Below, in pieces: positions 33,680-43,801 of a DNA stretch of 64,000 nucleotides. The stretch is from Vibrio parahaemolyticus (lineage in GTDB: Bacteria > Pseudomonadota > Gammaproteobacteria > Enterobacterales > Vibrionaceae). The first letter of the stretch is position 1. Every line of letters starts with the position of its first letter. The stretch lies in NCBI RefSeq assembly GCF_900460535.1, contig NZ_UHIL01000002.1, positions 682,001 to 746,000 of the forward strand, given 5' to 3'. The notes beneath the pieces are model-generated. The model saw only the letters and a program-made list of their open reading frames with translations, was not told the DNA's origin and ran no database searches. The position numbers and the translations under genes are program-made.

Positions 33680-35794
33680 ATGAAAGACCCTTTACTGAAT
33701 TCGCTCATCTACGTTAGCCGTTACTATGGGTTAGCCAACTCGCCGGAAGCACTTGTGAATGGGCTTCCGCTGTCAGATGGTAAATTGACCCCGTTCCTGC
33801 TACCAAGAGCGGCGGAAAGGGCCGGATTGGTTGCCAAGGAAAACCGTGCAGAGCTGGAGAAAATCTCCAGCCTGATTCTGCCGGCAATCTTAGTTCTTAA
33901 AGGTGGTGACTCTTGCGTTCTCAATAGCATCAATATGGAGACACGCGAAGCAGAAGTCACAACCTTAGAAAGTGGAATGGTGCCAATCTCCATTCCATTA
34001 GAAGACCTACTTGAGCAGTACACTGGTCGCTACTTTTTAGTTAAAAAGCAATTCCGTTTCGATGAGCGCTCTCCCGAAGTGCTCAAAACCAAAGAAGGTC
34101 ACTGGTTCTGGTCAACCTTGTGGCAATCTAAACGCATCTACCGCGATGTGCTTATCGCTTCTCTTTTGATCAACATCTTCGCCATTGCCGCACCAATGTT
34201 CACTCGTTTGGTGTACGACAAAGTGGTGCCAAACCTCGCGTTTGAAACCTTATGGGTGTTGGCAAGCGGTATCTTCGTCGTGTTCATTTTCGACTTTTCT
34301 CTCAAGTCACTTCGTAACTACTTCATCGATGTGGCGGGTAAAAAGTCGGATATTCTGATCTCCTCTAAACTGTTTAGCAAAGTAATGGGGATTCGAATGG
34401 AATCCAAACCGCCGTCAGTGGGTGCATTTGCACGTCACTTGCAGGAGTTTGAATCCATCCGCGAATTCTTCACTTCCGCTACCGTCAGCGCGTTGATCGA
34501 CCTACCATTTGCGATTCTGTTTTTAATCATCATTTGGTTGATGGCGGGCAATTTGGTATTTGTGCCGATGGTAGGTGTTCTCATTCTGATCATCCACTCA
34601 CTGCTCATCCAAGGCCCTCTACGCCGTTCTATCGAGGAAGGCTCACGTCTGGCTTCTCAAAAATACGCCAACCTGATTGAGAGCTTGGCAGGCTTAGAAA
34701 CGGTGAAAATGTTGAGTGCTCAAAGCCAGTTCCAATACCGCTGGGAAGAAGCGGTAGCGCACATGGCAAACTGGAACATCAAGAGCCGTCGCATTACCGA
34801 CAGCATCCAAAACGCAGCGGGTTTCGTGCAGCAAAGTAGTAACGTCGGAATGATCATCTTAGGCGTTTACTTGATTGCAGAAGGTGACTTAACCATGGGT
34901 GGTTTGATTGCCGCAACCATGCTAAGTGGTCGTGCGATTGGGCCTTTGGTTCAGCTATCGCTACTTTCAACGCGTTATAACCAAGCCAAATCGTCGATGA
35001 CCATCATCAATCAAGTGATGGAAATGCCGGACGAGCAAGAAGAAGGCAAACGCTACATTCACCGCCCTATTGTACAAGGTAAGATTGAGCTAGAACGCGT
35101 TACCTTCCACTACCCAGACTCACCAGTCGCGTCAATTCGAGATTTGAGTTTGACGATTAATCCTGGCGAGAAAGTGGCGATTATCGGCCGTATCGGCTCG
35201 GGTAAAACCACGTTAGAGCGTCTCATCATGGGCTTATACCAACCGACAGAAGGTCATGTTCGCATTGATGACACCGACATCGCGCAGCTTCATCATGTCG
35301 ATATTCGCCGCAATATCGGGTGTGTGGCGCAAGATTCCAATCTGTTCTTTGGCTCCATCCGCGACAACATCACGCTAGGCCGTCCATTAACCGATGACCG
35401 TGACGTGATGGATGCAGCCAATCGTGCGGGTGTGACCGCCTTTACGCAATCGGACCCAGCAGGTTTGGAGCGTCAGGTTGGTGAAGGGGGCGCAATGCTT
35501 TCTGGCGGTCAACGTCAGGCGGTGACGATTGCTCGCGCGTTCCTTGGCCGTCCTCCGGTACTCTTGATGGATGAGCCAACCAGTGCAATGGACAACCGCT
35601 CAGAAATGCACATCAAGCATCAATTGGCGCAGTTAAAACCGAGCGAAACGCTGATTTTGATTACACACAAAACGTCGATGCTCGATATCGTAGATCGCGT
35701 GATTGTAATGGAGAAAGGCAGCGTAATTGCAGACGGTCCAAAATCTCAAGTGCTGAACGACTTGAAGCAAGGTAAGGTTAGAGCAGTTAGCTAA
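33680..35794 (+). CDS. lapB: type I secretion ABC transporter ATPase/permease (LapB-like)
   Basis: A 704-residue transporter. The N-terminal 130 residues form a C39-like domain without the catalytic cysteine, which docks the substrate. The membrane part spans about residues 155-420 (DVLIASLLINIFAIAAPMFTRLVY). The ATPase part has Walker A GRIGSGKTT, signature MLSGGQRQAVTI and Walker B VLLMDEPTSAMD. It exports the adhesin in one step with LapC and an outer-membrane protein that is not in this window. It begins 15 bp after lapD. Confidence 0.92.
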   Translation: MKDPLLNSLIYVSRYYGLANSPEALVNGLPLSDGKLTPFLLPRAAERAGLVAKENRAELEKISSLILPAILVLKGGDSCVLNSINMETREAEVTTLESGMVPISIPLEDLLEQYTGRYFLVKKQFRFDERSPEVLKTKEGHWFWSTLWQSKRIYRDVLIASLLINIFAIAAPMFTRLVYDKVVPNLAFETLWVLASGIFVVFIFDFSLKSLRNYFIDVAGKKSDILISSKLFSKVMGIRMESKPPSVGAFARHLQEFESIREFFTSATVSALIDLPFAILFLIIIWLMAGNLVFVPMVGVLILIIHSLLIQGPLRRSIEEGSRLASQKYANLIESLAGLETVKMLSAQSQFQYRWEEAVAHMANWNIKSRRITDSIQNAAGFVQQSSNVGMIILGVYLIAEGDLTMGGLIAATMLSGRAIGPLVQLSLLSTRYNQAKSSMTIINQVMEMPDEQEEGKRYIHRPIVQGKIELERVTFHYPDSPVASIRDLSLTINPGEKVAIIGRIGSGKTTLERLIMGLYQPTEGHVRIDDTDIAQLHHVDIRRNIGCVAQDSNLFFGSIRDNITLGRPLTDDRDVMDAANRAGVTAFTQSDPAGLERQVGEGGAMLSGGQRQAVTIARAFLGRPPVLLMDEPTSAMDNRSEMHIKHQLAQLKPSETLILITHKTSMLDIVDRVIVMEKGSVIADGPKSQVLNDLKQGKVRAVS

Positions 35795-35827
35795 TCTCTG
35801 AAATCAAGAAAGCCATTATTGAAATAC

Positions 35828-35861
35828 AAAGCCCCGTTGAATCGAATGTTTCACGGGGCTT
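35828..35861. terminator. Terminator after lapB
   Basis: AAGCCCCGT pairs with ACGGGGCTT across a 15-nt loop. Its right arm overlaps the stop codon of the opposite small ORF. Confidence 0.6.
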
Positions 35862-35967
35862 ATTTGATCGGCAAACCAAGATAGTTCAGCTCTTCAAGCA
35901 CAACCCAAATAAGCACGAACCCCACGATCACCACCAGCATCATGATCGCCTTTTCATCTTCTTCCAT
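35860..35967 (-). CDS. small single-helix membrane protein, 35 residues
   Basis: The ORF MEEDEKAIMMLVVIVGFVLIW... has an acidic N-terminus, one hydrophobic helix (about residues 8-24) and a short C-terminal tail. A strong AGGAGAGG site lies 9-16 nt before the ATG. It resembles the many tiny single-pass membrane proteins that bind larger complexes. I know no name for it. The stop overlaps the lapB terminator. Confidence 0.6.
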   Translation of the reverse strand: MEEDEKAIMMLVVIVGFVLIWVVLEELNYLGLPIK

Positions 35968-36299
35968 ACGCCCGCGCCTCTCCTACCAACTTCTTTCAAC
36001 CACTACTAGGTTAGCAGGACGAAGGTCATATTCATCAAATTTATGACGCGCTTCACTTGGCGTAATTTTGGATATGGGATGAAGCTCAAACATTGAGCAC
36101 ATGAAAGAGACGTCGACTCTAGTTGAATATTAGGTATGGTAACGAAATACTACCCATCGCAGTCTTTCATTATGCTATTTCAGTAACATGTAAGGCGTTT
36201 TAATGCTGATACAGGGTAAACAGAGTAGAAAAATTGTGATTACTTACAGCAGAAAATCAGCTATAAAAGCCGCTTTCTAAATATCGTCGAGTTGAAGAA
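35968..36299. other. Gene-free stretch upstream of the MscS-type gene
   Basis: 332 bp between divergent genes. Apart from AT-rich promoter-like sequence I see no dyad or RNA element I can support. Confidence 0.35.
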
Positions 36300-36893
36300 A
36301 TGAATGATTGGATCCAATTAGAACAAGTGAGCCAGTATTTCACTACAGGCTCCCTCGGTTACAAAGTGTTGATGGGCATTTTTGTCCTGATCGCTTATCG
36401 TATCCTGAAGAGAATCGTCAATCGAGCCATCTTAAACTTAGCAACCTCAAAGGGCGTAAAAAAGGCCCGCCTGAGTTTTATTCAGCGCTGTTTCAATGTC
36501 GCGCTGCTGTTTTTGACCGCCTCTGTTTTTGCCATTATCACCGGTATAGGCTATGGCGATGTGTCATTGTTCCTATCGTCCATTTTCGCCGTATTGGGTG
36601 TGGCGTTTATCGCGCAGTGGTCAATTCTGAGCAATATCACCGCCAGCTTTTTGATCTTTTTTGTCTTCCCATACCGAGTGGGCGATCGTATTAAAGTCGT
36701 AGACAAAGACGAAGACATCAGTGGCGAGATTCAAGAAATCAGCATGTTTCACGTGTTAATTAAGCACGACAACGGAAACTTGATTACTTACCCAAACAAC
36801 CAGATTTTGCAAAAAGCGGTACTAAAGCTGGCGAAAAATAAGCCAGAGCCAAGTAAAACAAAATCTCGGATTTATACTCGCAGAAAGAAATAA
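36300..36893 (+). CDS. small mechanosensitive ion channel family protein (MscS-like)
   Basis: A 197-residue protein. It has hydrophobic helices at about 24-40, 65-85 and 95-130, and the MscS pore-and-beta region (LFLSSIFAVLGVAFIAQWSILSNITASFLIFF, then FPYRVGDRIKVVDKDEDISGEI and TYPNNQILQKAV). It is shorter than E. coli MscS (286) and ends with a basic tail. By family it opens under membrane tension. No gene partner is near. Confidence 0.83.
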   Translation: MNDWIQLEQVSQYFTTGSLGYKVLMGIFVLIAYRILKRIVNRAILNLATSKGVKKARLSFIQRCFNVALLFLTASVFAIITGIGYGDVSLFLSSIFAVLGVAFIAQWSILSNITASFLIFFVFPYRVGDRIKVVDKDEDISGEIQEISMFHVLIKHDNGNLITYPNNQILQKAVLKLAKNKPEPSKTKSRIYTRRKK

Positions 36894-36900
36894 CCCACTA

Positions 36901-36930
36901 AAAAGCCGATGTATCTACATCGGCTTTTTT
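36901..36930. terminator. Terminator after the MscS-type gene
   Basis: AAAAGCCGATGTA-TC-TACATCGGCTTTT, a strong stem followed by T residues. Confidence 0.85.
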
Positions 36931-37029
36931 AATGCACTTCTTTTTAAGTTTTAGTGTTGACCTAAACCAAACTTGAGGTTTTAGCATGCTCAACATTACA
37001 CATTAATCAGAAAAAAGAAGGAATCTTTC

Positions 37030-37614
37030 ATGTCCAAAATTGCGATTATTTATTTCTCTAAAACCGACGTTACTGGCCAACTTGCTCGCGCGATTGCCGC
37101 AGGCGTTGAACAACAAGGCATTAAGCAGCAAGGTGAATGTGAAATCCTCTCTCACCGAATTGAAGGCAGTGAGATTATTGAGGGACGTTTTGTGAACTCT
37201 CACTTAATGGATGAACTTGCTGAATGTGATGCGATTATCTTTGGCTCTCCGACCTACATGGGTGGAGTGGCTGCGCAGTTTAAAGCATTTGCCGATGCGA
37301 GCAGTGAATCTTGGTACAACCAGAAGTGGGCAAACAAAGTGGCAGCAGGTTTTACTAGCGGAGGAGCGTTGAATGGCGATCAATCTTGCACACTGCAATA
37401 CCTTCAAACCTTTGCATACCAGCACGGCATGATGTGGGTCGGGTTGGATAAGATCAGCAATTCTGGGGAGCAAAACCTGAATCGCTACGGTGTGCAAGGT
37501 GGCATTGTTGCTCAAGGCGGTGAAGATGGTCAGTTGCATGCCTCTGATGTTGCAACGGCGGAGTATCTTGGCAAACGAGTCGCAATGCTAGTTGACAAGC
37601 TCTCCACTCGCTAA
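37030..37614 (+). CDS. flavodoxin-like NAD(P)H:quinone oxidoreductase / FMN reductase
   Basis: A 194-residue flavodoxin-fold protein. The FMN phosphate loop is IIYFSKTDVTGQLARAIAAG, and the second flavin loop is FGSPTYMGGVAAQFKAFAD, as in WrbA-like proteins. C-terminal loops (TSGGALNGDQSCTLQYLQ) agree. It should reduce quinones or similar compounds. A GAAGGAAT site lies before the ATG. It is a single-gene unit. Confidence 0.85.
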   Translation: MSKIAIIYFSKTDVTGQLARAIAAGVEQQGIKQQGECEILSHRIEGSEIIEGRFVNSHLMDELAECDAIIFGSPTYMGGVAAQFKAFADASSESWYNQKWANKVAAGFTSGGALNGDQSCTLQYLQTFAYQHGMMWVGLDKISNSGEQNLNRYGVQGGIVAQGGEDGQLHASDVATAEYLGKRVAMLVDKLSTR

Positions 37615-37623
37615 CAATAAAAA

Positions 37624-37652
37624 GAAACCCCGTAAGATACATCTTCGGGGCT
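37624..37652. terminator. Putative bidirectional terminator
   Basis: CCCCG-T-AAGAT pairs with ATCTT-C-GGGG, an imperfect stem between convergent genes. No long T run. Confidence 0.45.
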
Positions 37653-37677
37653 TCGTATTTATCGCTTGTTTTGAGAG

Positions 37678-39303
37678 CTACTTCTTGATGTAGAGGTCTT
37701 TCGAGTAGATACGACCCTCTACGTTGTTTTTGGCAAAACCGCCAACTGTAGGGCGAACCAAACGCGCTTGCATGTAGTAATAGATTGGCGCAATGGGCAT
37801 ATCTGCCGCCAGCAACTGTTCTGCTTGGTCATAAAATCCTTGGCGCGCTTTCTCATCGGTTGCAGCCAATGCACTGTTCATCACGTTGTCGTACGCTTGG
37901 CTACTGTAACGTGCAAAGTTACCCGAAGAACCTGAACGCAATAAACTCAAGAAAGTGGACGCTTCGTTGTAATCACCACACCAAGACGCACGCATCACAT
38001 CGAAATTGCCTTGTTTACGCGCCACTAAGTACGACTTCCACTCTTGGTTTTCTAACTCAACGTTTGCACCGAGATTCTTGTGTAGCATCGAGGCTATTGC
38101 AACGGCGATAGATTTATTTGCCTCACTGGTGTTGTACAGCAATTTGAAATCCAAAGGTTTGCCATCACCGTATCCCGCTTCTTTCAGCAGTTCACGTGCT
38201 TTCTCATCACGTTGTTGTTGACTCCAGTTACTGTATTCTGGCGGCGTTGCATCAAACCCTGCGGTGTACTGATGCGCAAAAGTATAAGCAGGAAGGTTGC
38301 CGACTTGAGTGACACCATTCGTGATCACATCGCGCATGATGGAGTACGATACCGCTTGACGCACTCGCGCATCATCAAATGGTGAACGAGTGGTATTGAA
38401 CGCGTAGTAATACGTGCACAGCAATGGCACCACCGTGTAAGCCTGCTTGTAATCTTGTTTAAGCTTCTGCGCCATATGAGTCGGCACATCTGACGTGATA
38501 TCCAGCTCTCCTGCCGCATAACGATTGATCGACGCGTTTTGGTTTTCAAACGGAATGTAAGTCACTCTGTTTAAATGCGTATCTGCGCTGTCCCAGTAAC
38601 TTGGATTCTTAACCAGTTCAATGCGCTCATTCACGACCCACTTATCCAATGTGAATGCACCGTTGCTAACAAATTGGTCTGGATCGCTCCACGGCTTGTC
38701 GCGGTTTTCCACTGTCGCTTGATGCACTGGCATCATGGACGTGTGCCCAGTCATAGCAACAAAGTACGGTACTTGACTGTCCAACTCAAAACGTAAGGTG
38801 TATTTATCCACCGCCACGATACCGAGATCGTCCAAAGGCTTTTTGCCCTCTGCCACATCGGCGATGTTTTTGATCTTGGTGAGTTTGAGATACCAAACAT
38901 TTGGAGAAGCGGTCTTCGGGTCCACCGCTCGGCGCAGTGAATAGACAAAATCATCCGCCGTCACAGGCTCGCCATTTGACCATTTCGCTTCTTTGCGCAA
39001 GTGAAAAACAAAGGTTAGGTTGTCCTTGGTTTCCCACGATTCCGCCACACCGGGAATGATGTTTCCGTCACGATCTTGAATCACCAGCCCTTCAAATAAG
39101 TCACGAATCACGTGCATTTCTGGCAGACCTTCGGCTTTTGCCGGATCAAGCGTTGCCGCCTCTGCGTCATTCGCACGTACCAAATGTTGCTCTGCGGCGA
39201 GTTGAACGCCGTTAGGTAAGGTATCCGCAACGACAGATGCAGAAAGAAAAGGGGTGAATAAAGAGGAAATCAGCAACGCCGTTGAATGTTTTTTAAAATC
39301 CAT
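37678..39303 (-). CDS. peptide ABC transporter substrate-binding protein (OppA/MppA-like)
   Basis: A 541-residue periplasmic binding protein with signal peptide (LLISSLFTPFLSASVVA). The family is clear from LVRANDAEAATLDPAKAEGLPEMHVIRDLFEGLV near the start and GVAESWETKDNLTFVFHLRKEAKWSNGEPVTADDF. No permease or ATPase genes are adjacent, so it must use a transporter encoded elsewhere. It is divergent from mpaA (141 bp), which cleaves murein tripeptide, so a role like E. coli MppA in murein-peptide uptake is attractive. That role is inference. Confidence 0.88.
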   Translation of the reverse strand: MDFKKHSTALLISSLFTPFLSASVVADTLPNGVQLAAEQHLVRANDAEAATLDPAKAEGLPEMHVIRDLFEGLVIQDRDGNIIPGVAESWETKDNLTFVFHLRKEAKWSNGEPVTADDFVYSLRRAVDPKTASPNVWYLKLTKIKNIADVAEGKKPLDDLGIVAVDKYTLRFELDSQVPYFVAMTGHTSMMPVHQATVENRDKPWSDPDQFVSNGAFTLDKWVVNERIELVKNPSYWDSADTHLNRVTYIPFENQNASINRYAAGELDITSDVPTHMAQKLKQDYKQAYTVVPLLCTYYYAFNTTRSPFDDARVRQAVSYSIMRDVITNGVTQVGNLPAYTFAHQYTAGFDATPPEYSNWSQQQRDEKARELLKEAGYGDGKPLDFKLLYNTSEANKSIAVAIASMLHKNLGANVELENQEWKSYLVARKQGNFDVMRASWCGDYNEASTFLSLLRSGSSGNFARYSSQAYDNVMNSALAATDEKARQGFYDQAEQLLAADMPIAPIYYYMQARLVRPTVGGFAKNNVEGRIYSKDLYIKK

Positions 39304-39444
39304 ATCGTTTTTCGTTCTCCTAACGCGTCTTGTGAAGCAAGCGCCACAATTAACATTTCAACCGTTGACGAGTTTAAACGGTTCGGTTTAGCTAGGTTTA
39401 ATTAGCTTAGATATTGATATTACTTCATCAATCAGGAGATTACG

Positions 39445-40155
39445 GTGAGTCTAATTCCAAGAACGGAAAGAGCGACATTTTTAATTCGGCCAACAACATA
39501 CGGTCATTCCGTGCTTGGTGCGCCACTACTGTATTTTCCGGCGCAAGTCGAAAGTGCTTCGCGAGGTTTGATTTTGGCAGGCACTCACGGGGATGAGACA
39601 GCCTCGATTGCAGGTTTGTCCTGTGCGCTAAGAAGCTTGCCAGCTAAAAACTTACGACATGATGTGATTCTGTCAATGAATCCTGACGGCAACCAGCTAG
39701 GCACACGCGCAAATGCAAACCAAGTGGATCTCAATCGCGCGTTTCCAACCAAAAATTGGACTGAGCATGACACCGTGTATCGATGGAGCTCTCACACACC
39801 CGTTCGAGACGTAAAGGTGAAAACAGGCTCTAAAAACCAGCTAGAGCCAGAAGTTGGCGCATTAATTAACTTGATTGAACTGCGCAGGCCAAAGTTTGTA
39901 GTGTCGTTTCATGAACCGCTTGCGTTTGTAGATGATCCCAAACATTCCAACCTTGCCAAATGGCTCGGCGAGCAGTTTCAGCTGCCAATCGTGGACGATG
40001 TCGACTACGAAACCCCCGGCTCATTCGGCACTTGGTGTAGTGAACGTGATTTACCTTGCATCACGTTGGAGTTACCGGCAATTTCTGCCGATCTCACCAT
40101 TGAAAAGCATCTATCCGCTTTTATTGCTTTACTGATGCACGATCCGGATCTTTAG
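39445..40155 (+). CDS. mpaA: murein peptide amidase A
   Basis: A 236-residue M14-type carboxypeptidase without signal peptide, so cytoplasmic. Zinc ligands are seen in GTHGDETASI (HxxE) and VSFHEPLAF (His); DLNRAFPTKNW and the Glu in CITLELPA complete the site. MpaA cuts the gamma-D-Glu-diaminopimelate bond of murein tripeptide. The start is GTG at 39445 with a good CAGGAG site. It lies between an OppA-like gene and murR-murQ-murP, so it fits cell-wall recycling. Confidence 0.88.
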   Translation: MSLIPRTERATFLIRPTTYGHSVLGAPLLYFPAQVESASRGLILAGTHGDETASIAGLSCALRSLPAKNLRHDVILSMNPDGNQLGTRANANQVDLNRAFPTKNWTEHDTVYRWSSHTPVRDVKVKTGSKNQLEPEVGALINLIELRRPKFVVSFHEPLAFVDDPKHSNLAKWLGEQFQLPIVDDVDYETPGSFGTWCSERDLPCITLELPAISADLTIEKHLSAFIALLMHDPDL

Positions 40156-40174
40156 TTCGCTGTTGGTTAAGCGA

Positions 40175-41026
40175 TCATGTGAGGATCTGTTTGATGTCGG
40201 TACTGATATCGCTGATCAACTGACGTGCACTTTCGTCTCTTTGCTGAACCAAGATGATAAACAGCAAATCGGTGATCACGTTTTGCGCGGTGCGTGAAGC
40301 AATGGATGAGCTGCGATGTTCCGTTTCATTGGCAATCGTATCAAGCGTAATATCGGCAATACCGCGCAAGCGACTTCTCCCAGGAGCAGATAACGCAATC
40401 ACCTTCGCGCCCTGCTCTTTTGCCGCTTCTGCCGCGACGAGAATTTCTTTGCGTTCGCCCGAATACGAAATCGCTATCTGCACATCTTCTGAAGAGAGGG
40501 TACGAGCAACAGCAATCTGCACGTGGCTGTCTTGTTCGGAAAGCGCCGTAATACCGAGTTTAAGCAGTTTAAAGCTTAAATCCTTCGCGGTCAGGGCTGA
40601 GCCCCCAATCCCGACCACTTGCACTCGACGCGCTTCACTCAACCATTTCACCGCTTGGTGACACGCTTCATAAGACAGCGCATTGGTGGTTTGAAACATA
40701 GCATCTGTTTTTGCTTTCACCAGTTTCTGTGAAATAACCGCGATGGGATCATCTGCCAAAATATCACTGTGCAACGGTGTCGACTGCATCGCATGCTTAC
40801 GGCCAATCTCTTCATTCAGAGCTAACTTAAACTCGCTGTAGCCTTTAAAGCCAATACGCTGAGTAAATTTCACAATGCTCGATTGACTCACTTTTACTTG
40901 CGCCGCAAGTTCTTGGCTGGTGAGCTGCGCCGCCTTTTCTGCGTTTTCAACAATCCAATCGCCGACCAAACGACCACTTTGCGAAAGCTGAGTACGCCTC
41001 GCGACTATCTTATTGATAACTGACAC
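40175..41026 (-). CDS. murR: MurR/RpiR-family transcriptional regulator
   Basis: A 283-residue regulator. The N-terminal RpiR helix-turn-helix (TSQELAAQVKVSQSSIVKFTQRIGFKG) is followed by a SIS sugar-phosphate domain (VQVVGIGGSALTAKDLSFKLL; IAISYSGERKEI). It is divergent from murQ and so should be MurR, the repressor that responds to MurNAc 6-phosphate. A dyad (41075-41094) in the shared promoter region is a likely operator. Confidence 0.85.
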   Translation of the reverse strand: MSVINKIVARRTQLSQSGRLVGDWIVENAEKAAQLTSQELAAQVKVSQSSIVKFTQRIGFKGYSEFKLALNEEIGRKHAMQSTPLHSDILADDPIAVISQKLVKAKTDAMFQTTNALSYEACHQAVKWLSEARRVQVVGIGGSALTAKDLSFKLLKLGITALSEQDSHVQIAVARTLSSEDVQIAISYSGERKEILVAAEAAKEQGAKVIALSAPGRSRLRGIADITLDTIANETEHRSSSIASRTAQNVITDLLFIILVQQRDESARQLISDISTDIKQILT

Positions 41027-41267
41027 AACAAAAACCTCAAAAATTTAAATAAATTATTCCAAAACAAAAATAATTGGAGTTTGATTTAACTCCATGATTA
41101 TTCTAACCAAGCCAGTTTATACCGGATGTAATGGACGTATATTTTCTCTCATTATTCCAAATTTCTCCTGCACAAAGAATAACCTCAAGTGTGATTTTTA
41201 TCACCAAAACAGAATATTTTATTCCATAGAATCGCCCTCAGATTGAACATTACGAAGAGTGTAAAAC
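41027..41267. promoter_or_regulatory. murR-murQ regulatory region with CRP site and dyad
   Basis: The 241-bp region holds TGTGA-N6-TCACC at 41190-41205, a good CRP site (TGTGATTTTTATCACC). It also holds TGGAGTT-N6-AACTCCA at 41075-41094, a 7-bp perfect dyad that could bind MurR, and TCCAA / TTGGA arms at about 41058-41077. A promoter for murQ should lie between the CRP site and the start at 41268. Confidence 0.7.
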
Positions 41268-42170
41268 ATGAAAATTGATTTAAGCCGATTGGTGACAGAA
41301 AGCCGTAATCCAGCCAGTGCAGAGATTGATACGCTTTCGACCATCGAGATGCTGCAAGTCATTAATGAAGAGGATCAAAAAGTCGCGCTCGCGGTCAAAG
41401 CAGTGCTACCACAAATTGCAAAGACGGTTGATGCAATTACTCAAGCGTTCGCCAATGGTGGCCGTTTGGTTTACATGGGAGCTGGCACATCAGGCCGCTT
41501 AGGAATTCTTGATGCGAGCGAGTGTCCTCCTACCTACGGCACGCATCCAGATATGGTGATTGGCTTAATTGCTGGTGGACACCAAGCGATTTTGAAAGCG
41601 GTAGAAAACGCAGAAGACGACGCGAAAATGGGTCAAGACGACTTAAAAGCGCTTCACCTCACCAAACATGACGTGGTTGTAGGCATTGCAGCGAGTGGCC
41701 GTACACCTTATGTACTAGGTGGTTTGGAGTACGCTAAATCCATCGGATCTACGACCGCATCTATCGCCTGTAATCCGGAATGTGCCATGGCAAAAGCGGC
41801 CGACATCGCGATTCTGCCGATTGTTGGCGCAGAGGTCGTTACTGGCTCTTCTCGCATGAAAGCCGGCACCGCACAAAAACTGGTGTTAAACATGCTCACG
41901 ACAGGTGCAATGATTCGTAGCGGTAAGGTATTTGGCAACTTAATGGTGGATGTAGAGGCCACCAACGCCAAGCTCATCCAACGCCAAACCAACATTGTTG
42001 TAGAAGCAACTGGCGCATCAAAAGAAGAATCAGAGCGAGCATTAAATGCCTGCGATCGCCACTGCAAAACTGCCATCTTAATGATTTTGGCCGATTTGGA
42101 TGCCGAACAAGCCAAATCACGCCTCGCCGCGCACAACGGTTTTATTCGCGCAGCACTAAATAATAACTAA
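41268..42170 (+). CDS. murQ: N-acetylmuramic acid 6-phosphate etherase
   Basis: A 300-residue SIS-fold enzyme. Signature parts are [23 protein letters not shown] at the start, [27 protein letters not shown] and [18 protein letters not shown]. It splits the lactyl ether of MurNAc 6-phosphate to give GlcNAc 6-phosphate and D-lactate. Length and motifs are as in E. coli MurQ. It is followed by murP after 28 bp. Confidence 0.96.
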   Translation: MKIDLSRLVTESRNPASAEIDTLSTIEMLQVINEEDQKVALAVKAVLPQIAKTVDAITQAFANGGRLVYMGAGTSGRLGILDASECPPTYGTHPDMVIGLIAGGHQAILKAVENAEDDAKMGQDDLKALHLTKHDVVVGIAASGRTPYVLGGLEYAKSIGSTTASIACNPECAMAKAADIAILPIVGAEVVTGSSRMKAGTAQKLVLNMLTTGAMIRSGKVFGNLMVDVEATNAKLIQRQTNIVVEATGASKEESERALNACDRHCKTAILMILADLDAEQAKSRLAAHNGFIRAALNNN

Positions 42171-42198
42171 ATAATCCGAGTTCTGAAGGATAGACCCT

Positions 42199-43653
42199 AT
42201 GGCAAAAATAACTTCAAACACAGTATCGCAGTTGCTGTCCGCAGTGGGTGGCAGCAGCAACGTAAGCAAATGTGGTAACTGTATGACGCGTTTGCGTTTA
42301 TCGCTCGCCAACAATGGTTTGGCTGATCAGTCAGTTATCAAGCAAATTCCCGGCGTAATGGGTGTGGTGGAAAGCGATGAGCAGTTTCAGATCATTCTCG
42401 GTCCCGGAAAAGCTCAACATGCGGCTGAGATGATGAATCAATTGATCGACAGCTTAACCTCTGGTGACAGTGAAGAACCAGATATGCCACAACAAGATCT
42501 TTCTGCCGTCGCGGCCGAGCAGAAAAAACAGATGAAGAGTAAACAAACCAGTGCGGTTCAGCGTTTTTTAAGCAAGTTTGCTACCATCTTTACGCCGTTG
42601 ATCCCTGGCTTTATTGCCGCTGGTTTGTTGCTAGGTTTTGCGACGTTATTGGAACAGATGTTTGTTCTCGACCAGACACCAAGCCAGTTTATGTTGGATT
42701 TGATCGCCTACATGAAAGTCTTTGGTAAGGGTCTGTTTGCTTTCCTAAGTATTCTGATTGGTTACAACGCGCAGCAAGCGTTTGGCGGCTCTGGTGTTAA
42801 TGGTGCCATTCTCGCCTCTTTGTTTGTGCTGGGTTACAACCCAGAGGCTACATCCGGCATTTATTCTGGCATGAACGAGTTTTTCGGCTTTGCGATTGAT
42901 CCGCGCGGCAACATTATCGGCGTACTTTTGGCGGCGATCATCGGTGCGCAAGTCGAGCGTAAGGTTCGTCAATACATGCCAGATGATCTGGACATGATCT
43001 TAACGTCCGTTATCACTCTGTTGATCATGGGCGCGGTAACCTTCTTGATCATCATGCCAATCGGCGGCGAGCTGTTTAAAGGGATGTCTTGGTTGTTCCT
43101 CAACTTGAACGATAACCCATTAGGCGCTGCAATCTTGGCAGGTTTGTTCTTAATTTCTGTGGTATTTGGCATCCACCAGGGTTTTGTTCCAGTGTACTTT
43201 GCATTGATGGAAGCACAGGGCTTTAACTCGCTATTCCCTATCCTGGCGATGGCTGGTGGCGGTCAGGTTGGCGCGTCAATGGCGCTGTATTTCAAAGCCA
43301 AAAAAGACGCTCTACTGCGCACTCAAGTTAAAGGCGCTATTATTCCGGGCCTTCTAGGCATTGGCGAACCATTGATTTACGGCGTGACATTACCACGCGT
43401 AAAACCATTCGTTACCGCTTGTATTGGCGGCGCTGCGGGCGGCTTCTTTATCGGTTTAGTTTCTTACCTTGGCTTACCAGTTGGTCTTAATACGGTGTTT
43501 GGCCCGTCCGGTATCGTGGCGATTCCTCTCATGACATCAGAAAATGGCATCTTCCCGGGCATGATGGTGTTTGTTGCTGGCCTGCTTATCTCTTACATCG
43601 TTGGCTTCCTCGCGACTTACTTCTTTGGCTGCAAAGACGTCGATTTAAGCTAA
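42199..43653 (+). CDS. murP: PTS N-acetylmuramic acid transporter, EIIBC component
   Basis: A 484-residue permease. The EIIB domain at the N-terminus has the phosphorylated Cys28 in [12 protein letters not shown]. The EIIC part has about ten membrane helices and [18 protein letters not shown]. It imports and phosphorylates MurNAc at carbon 6, using a glucose-type EIIA from elsewhere. Genes murQ and murP form one operon in this order. Confidence 0.93.
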   Translation: MAKITSNTVSQLLSAVGGSSNVSKCGNCMTRLRLSLANNGLADQSVIKQIPGVMGVVESDEQFQIILGPGKAQHAAEMMNQLIDSLTSGDSEEPDMPQQDLSAVAAEQKKQMKSKQTSAVQRFLSKFATIFTPLIPGFIAAGLLLGFATLLEQMFVLDQTPSQFMLDLIAYMKVFGKGLFAFLSILIGYNAQQAFGGSGVNGAILASLFVLGYNPEATSGIYSGMNEFFGFAIDPRGNIIGVLLAAIIGAQVERKVRQYMPDDLDMILTSVITLLIMGAVTFLIIMPIGGELFKGMSWLFLNLNDNPLGAAILAGLFLISVVFGIHQGFVPVYFALMEAQGFNSLFPILAMAGGGQVGASMALYFKAKKDALLRTQVKGAIIPGLLGIGEPLIYGVTLPRVKPFVTACIGGAAGGFFIGLVSYLGLPVGLNTVFGPSGIVAIPLMTSENGIFPGMMVFVAGLLISYIVGFLATYFFGCKDVDLS

Positions 43654-43685
43654 ATCATTCTTCCCCTATAGGAATGGACTAGCTC

Positions 43686-43708
43686 GCGCCCTTGGCAAAC
43701 AAGGGCGC
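43686..43708 (+). repeat. Intercistronic hairpin between murP and the porin
   Basis: GCGCCCTTG-GCAAA-CAAGGGCGC, a 9-bp perfect stem without a T run. It may end, trim or protect the murQP transcript. Confidence 0.6.
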
Positions 43709-43801
43709 ACCCTCTCTCTACTTCACGACAATTTTTCTTATTCCGTTACTCGGAAGGGGCTTTGTCGTACCTAAAACAATAGAAATGAAAGGTCGTTAAT
43801 C

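Noticed and set aside
36308..36694. 128-residue open frame inside the MscS-type gene in another frame
   Set aside because: It is a shadow; the frame beginning at 36300 has the membrane helices and MscS motifs.
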